From the NCBI GenBank assembly GCA_027012045.1, contig JALUZI010000132.1, forward strand, positions 1-8,317: 8,317 bases of DNA, in the 5' to 3' direction. The translations under genes and the position numbers were made by a program. Below the pieces are notes generated by a model. The model saw nothing but the letters and a program-made list of their open reading frames with translations. It searched no databases and had not been told where the DNA came from. The stretch is from Desulfurococcales archaeon. GTDB taxonomy: Archaea; Thermoproteota; Thermoprotei_A; Sulfolobales; Acidilobaceae. Positions 5,645 to 8,317 of this stretch are shown in pieces. The stretch's first letter is position 1. Each line of letters starts with the position of its first letter.

Positions 5645-7675
5645 CTAGGATTTCTTCCTTTTAAATAGCCGTTTCAGCCTATCCGCGATCTTCCCCGTTA
5701 AACCATACTTCTCAGCGGCATAGTAACCGGTTATCGAGATGAAGGCTGTCACAACCCCTATAAGCAATGCCTGGGTTTTACTAAGTGTTACCACGTTCTT
5801 AGGTATTGTTATCGGAACCTGCTTTGTGACTGTCTTGGTGACATTATAAGGTATTTTCTCGAGGTATACGGTTACAGTAGACTGGTTATATTCCTGCATA
5901 GAAGTCTGGTTTACCGGGTAGTAGAGGTGAACCGTGGTGTTGAACCCGCTGTAGTACTCGTCGTCCGGTATAAAAGTGACCCGGGCATCATGTTTCCCCG
6001 AGGGCACCTTGAAAACTAGGGGGTTCTCACTCGTGTACAGCTTACCGCAGCATATAACGGTTATTTTACCCTTAACAAGCTGGCCCAGCTTGTTCACTGC
6101 TTCGAACACGAGGACGCCTTTGTAAGGATGGAGTATTTTTAGATGGCTTCTCGAAGGCTCGATGAGCAGTGCTATTGACTGGTACGTCTTCTCATATACT
6201 CCGTCACCACCACATGTTACACCGAGCGAGTATGCGCCACCGCCACTCGGTATTATGGGGATCTCGGTTTTCCTCCAGCTGACAGTCCTGATCTCCCCTA
6301 TATTAGGGACGCTGAGGGTGCAGGCCGTCTTAGCAGTATTGTTTGACAGAGAGTCGTAGACTTCGACTGTAACATTATCCTTCTCGAACGCCACGGGGGG
6401 CCGATCCATTTTAATGCTGATTTGTATAGGCCTCGGGAGTACAACTATGTCAGCATAGGTGTATGATTCTATGAAACCGTTCGAAGCATGTACCTCTATC
6501 CTATAAGTCCCGCTCTTATTGAATGTTATGAAGCCGGATGACGGGATGATTGTGCCGTTCAGGGTTACAATTATGTTCTTAGCGTTCCTGTATTCCACCA
6601 TGTAGTTCACCGGCGTCAGAACATAGGTCGTGCGTTGAACAACTATTCCAAGCACAGGCTTCTTCGATGGGTAGTAAACAGCTATCCTGCCGTCGCTTCC
6701 CTTGACAGCTATCAACCCTTTGCTACAGGAGGCGGCTACAGGTTCAACCGGAGGGGCAGGCAATTTCTTAACCACTAGGCCTGCGTAACCGTCGAATACT
6801 AGAATGCTGCTTCCGCTCAGAATATACGTTTTCAGCCCGTCGTGGCATAGGGGTTTTCCTGTGAGGAAGGATACAGTCCCGTTACCACCGACGAGGTATA
6901 TAACGCCCGAGTAGTAGACGAGGAAGCTCGACTTAGGCACGTCGAACCCTATTACGGCGGCGCTCCCTGGGATGGACGAGCCTGTAGTCGTATACGCGCC
7001 GGTGGAAATGTTTTCGATGTGGAGGAATACGAGGCCGGTCTTACCTGCTCCCAACACATATAGGTGGCTACCAAGGGCGTAAGCTGCCTTGGGAACTACT
7101 GATATTCCCATATCCCTATAACTGTTCTCATAGTACAAGTGGAGGCTGTCAGTAGAGTTCATATAGTACGCAATAACCGGGGAGCCATCCATAGAAGCCA
7201 ACGCGACGTAGTGTGAAAGGAGAGTGTAAGGGTGGACGCTACCCCTATATATCAGCTTATCCCCAACAACACCCACAGAACCGTCGAGGGATACAGCCGC
7301 GGTAGAAGCGGGCTGGGGGGAGCTTGAAATCCTGTTTAGACCATCGTAGATATCTATGCCGTGAGACCCGTACGAGACGAGGAGCCCGTCCACCACGACG
7401 AGGTTCTGGAGGTTCTTATATGAGCCCGTGAAAACGGCCTGGTTATCAATGACGAACCCCGGTGACCCTATGACTTCAGGGACCTTATCGTGGTCGTAGT
7501 CGTATACGGCTATGCTCCCTGCTTCAACGCTGAATACGCCCCAGCCCGACTGTGTGGGCTGGAAGGACATGGCGAAGCCCTGTAGAGGCATAGTTATAGC
7601 TATCAACAGGATGATTACGGCCGACAGCTCAATAGTAAACGCTCGACTCAAACGGCTCTTTTCCAGTCTACCCAA
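5645..7675 (-). CDS. Exported membrane-anchored surface protein (beta-propeller plus Ig-like regions)
   Basis: I do not recognise a named family. The 676-residue product has a basic N terminus and a hydrophobic segment (residues 12-36) with a possible signal peptidase site after GFA (35). It ends in a transmembrane segment (about 635-652) and a strongly basic tail (KRLFKRKKS), so most of it should face outside and be held at the C terminus. Residues about 45-340 are short beta-rich repeats with DGxxxVY-like turns, resembling a propeller. The loop D59-x-D61-x-D63...E67 looks like an FG-GAP calcium site. Residues 345-605 look like two or three Ig/PKD-like beta domains. Eleven N-x-S/T sequons (for example N173, N265, N434, N611) suit archaeal N-glycosylation, and six cysteines are present. 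The TTG start fits a TATA box about 22 bases upstream. It is convergent with the HD gene (3-base gap) and downstream of the secretion ATPase on the same strand. Confidence 0.65.
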   Translation of the reverse strand: MGRLEKSRLSRAFTIELSAVIILLIAITMPLQGFAMSFQPTQSGWGVFSVEAGSIAVYDYDHDKVPEVIGSPGFVIDNQAVFTGSYKNLQNLVVVDGLLVSYGSHGIDIYDGLNRISSSPQPASTAAVSLDGSVGVVGDKLIYRGSVHPYTLLSHYVALASMDGSPVIAYYMNSTDSLHLYYENSYRDMGISVVPKAAYALGSHLYVLGAGKTGLVFLHIENISTGAYTTTGSSIPGSAAVIGFDVPKSSFLVYYSGVIYLVGGNGTVSFLTGKPLCHDGLKTYILSGSSILVFDGYAGLVVKKLPAPPVEPVAASCSKGLIAVKGSDGRIAVYYPSKKPVLGIVVQRTTYVLTPVNYMVEYRNAKNIIVTLNGTIIPSSGFITFNKSGTYRIEVHASNGFIESYTYADIVVLPRPIQISIKMDRPPVAFEKDNVTVEVYDSLSNNTAKTACTLSVPNIGEIRTVSWRKTEIPIIPSGGGAYSLGVTCGGDGVYEKTYQSIALLIEPSRSHLKILHPYKGVLVFEAVNKLGQLVKGKITVICCGKLYTSENPLVFKVPSGKHDARVTFIPDDEYYSGFNTTVHLYYPVNQTSMQEYNQSTVTVYLEKIPYNVTKTVTKQVPITIPKNVVTLSKTQALLIGVVTAFISITGYYAAEKYGLTGKIADRLKRLFKRKKS
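5651..5662 (+). terminator. Pyrimidine tract after the nnr operon, possible terminator
   Basis: TTTCTTCCTTTT begins 10 bases after the HD-hydrolase stop codon, inside the 3' end of the convergent surface-protein gene. Archaeal RNA polymerase can stop at T-rich tracts without a hairpin, so this is a plausible end for the plus-strand transcript. It is interrupted by C residues and so is weak. Confidence 0.3.
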
Positions 7676-7702
7676 AGCCTATAACCAATAAATATATTTA
7701 GA
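7676..7702 (-). promoter_or_regulatory. TATA promoter of the surface-protein gene, probably leaderless
   Basis: Read on the minus strand, AAATATATTTA (7700-7690) is a strong archaeal TATA element centred about 22 bases before the TTG start at 7675. At the usual distance of 25-27 bases, transcription would begin at or within a few bases of the start codon, so the message should have no leader. No Shine-Dalgarno site precedes the TTG, which agrees with leaderless translation. Confidence 0.55.
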
Positions 7703-7717
7703 TTGTGGCTCAAGGCT

Positions 7718-7735
7718 AAAAACAATTCCAAAAAA
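7718..7735 (-). terminator. Double T-tract terminator after the secretion ATPase gene
   Basis: On the minus strand the ATPase stop codon is followed at once by TTTTTT (7735-7730) and, 7 bases later, TTTTT (7722-7718). Paired T tracts without a hairpin are the common archaeal intrinsic terminator. They separate the ATPase transcript from the TATA box of the surface-protein gene. Confidence 0.6.
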
Positions 7736-8317
7736 CTACTGTTTGATGCTGTCAAGTAATTCCTTTACAAACTCGTCTTCACCAGCGATCTCCTTGGCCT
7801 CCCGGAGTACGCGTTCTTTCATCGAGGGATCATTATAGTATCTCGAGATAACCTCGGCCACGTTCTTGAAGGACAGAAGCCCCTTCTTAGCCATATTGTG
7901 GAACAAGAGGGCACGAATCGGTATCTCCCAATAGAGGAGCTCTTCAACCGGCCTGTCAATAAGGTCCTCCGCTATTCTCTTCAGCGTAACAGAGTCCTCT
8001 AGGCGCCTCTCGAAAACGTCGCGGCTCGCCCTCCACCTGAACACCTCCAAGTAGTCGTTGTAGTCCCTGATCTCCCAGACATTAGTAACCCTCCTAGCAG
8101 CCTTCCCTCCCTTATCCACACGGCGTATCATCATGGCGAAGTGGATGAGGGGGATGTAGCTACGTGGAATATTCATAGGGGGACTGGTAAGCCTGTCCAC
8201 AGCGCTCTCAATGGACTCCGCGTGCATTGTAGATACACCGCCATGCCCTGTGTTGTGTAGCAGAACGGGAATGTTGCCTCCCATGAAAGACTCCGAGCCG
8301 GGTACACTCACATCATA
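7736..8317 (-). CDS. Type II/IV secretion ATPase (GspE/FlaI/KlbA-like), C-terminal part, intein-interrupted
   Basis: The reading frame is open to the right edge, so the gene's start lies outside the window; the GTG at 8311 is internal. From the Thr at 8251 onward the protein is the C-terminal part of an archaeal secretion/pilus ATPase: TGHGGVSTMHAES (His-box region), RLTSPPMNIPRSYIP, then RVTNVWEIRDYN, then a helical tail of about 100 residues. These hexameric ATPases power type IV pilus, archaellum or related surface-fibre assembly at the cytoplasmic face of the membrane. Walker A and B motifs would be outside the window. In this family the residues before TGHGG should read like GEVRGEEAYVLFQAMA. 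Here they instead read YDVSVPG ... IPVLLHN, the end of an intein. The host protein is therefore probably complete only after protein splicing. A membrane partner of the TadC/FlaJ type is expected upstream but is not in view downstream. Confidence 0.85.
   Translation of the reverse strand, partial: YDVSVPGSESFMGGNIPVLLHNTGHGGVSTMHAESIESAVDRLTSPPMNIPRSYIPLIHFAMMIRRVDKGGKAARRVTNVWEIRDYNDYLEVFRWRASRDVFERRLEDSVTLKRIAEDLIDRPVEELLYWEIPIRALLFHNMAKKGLLSFKNVAEVISRYYNDPSMKERVLREAKEIAGEDEFVKELLDSIKQ
8252..8317 (-). mobile_element. C-terminal end of an intein in the secretion ATPase
   Basis: The 22 residues encoded here match intein C-terminal blocks F and G: YDVSVPG, then SFMGG as the short aromatic-glycine part, then hydrophobic VLL and the terminal His-Asn. 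The next residue, Thr (8251-8249), is an allowed +1 nucleophile (Cys, Ser or Thr) and is the first residue of the conserved host motif TGHGG. The penultimate His (8257-8255) and terminal Asn (8254-8252) needed for Asn cyclisation are intact. Blocks A and B and any homing endonuclease would lie beyond the right edge, so activity and size cannot be judged. Confidence 0.8.

Noticed and set aside
8309..8311. GTG at 8311 as the start of a short 191-residue protein
   Set aside because: The frame stays open to the window edge (Tyr-Asp precede it), and the sequence is clearly the end of an intein plus the ATPase C terminus.
1..8317. tRNA, rRNA, CRISPR arrays, insertion sequences
   Set aside because: Reading both strands showed no cloverleaf-like gene, no regularly spaced direct repeats, and no transposase or terminal inverted repeats.

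Overview
The window reads as a chromosomal stretch of a hyperthermophilic archaeon, most likely a crenarchaeon of the Desulfurococcales type. This rests on the gene content (A/V-type ATPase subunit I, archaeal TrmI, beta-RFAP synthase, archaeal CutA, a secretion ATPase of the archaeal GspE/FlaI/KlbA group), heavy use of AGG and ATA codons, frequent GTG and TTG starts, GGTG-type Shine-Dalgarno (SD) sites, AT-rich TATA boxes and T-tract terminators. The genus cannot be told from the sequence.

Layout, left to right. Positions 3-374 (+) hold the C-terminal end of the membrane subunit I of the A/V-type ATPase. A 168-base leader (375-542) follows, with a TATA-like element, competing inverted repeats and a 25-codon open frame. 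Then come trmI (tRNA m1A methyltransferase) and, 2 bases later, beta-RFAP synthase (tetrahydromethanopterin pathway), both on +. A cysteine hydrolase of the isochorismatase/nicotinamidase family lies on the minus strand and overlaps the end of beta-RFAP synthase by 8 bases. It shares a 102-base divergent promoter region with a + strand operon: bifunctional NAD(P)HX epimerase/dehydratase (nnr), cutA and an HD-domain phosphohydrolase, with a 19-base gap and then a 14-base overlap. Convergent to it, on the minus strand, is a 676-residue exported, membrane-anchored surface protein with its own TATA box. Upstream of that, past a T-tract terminator, is the C-terminal part of a type II/IV secretion ATPase whose gene continues out of the window.

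The most striking feature is at the right edge. The ATPase frame is interrupted just before its conserved TGHGG motif by what looks like the C-terminal end of an intein (YDVSVPG ... VLLHN followed by Thr). Only about 22 residues of the intein are inside the window.

Functional themes: NAD upkeep (nicotinamidase-like hydrolase facing the NAD(P)HX repair enzyme), C1-carrier and tRNA modification (beta-RFAP synthase with TrmI), and the cell surface (secretion ATPase next to a surface protein). No RNA genes, CRISPR arrays or insertion sequences were seen. No stretch longer than 300 bases lacks a gene.
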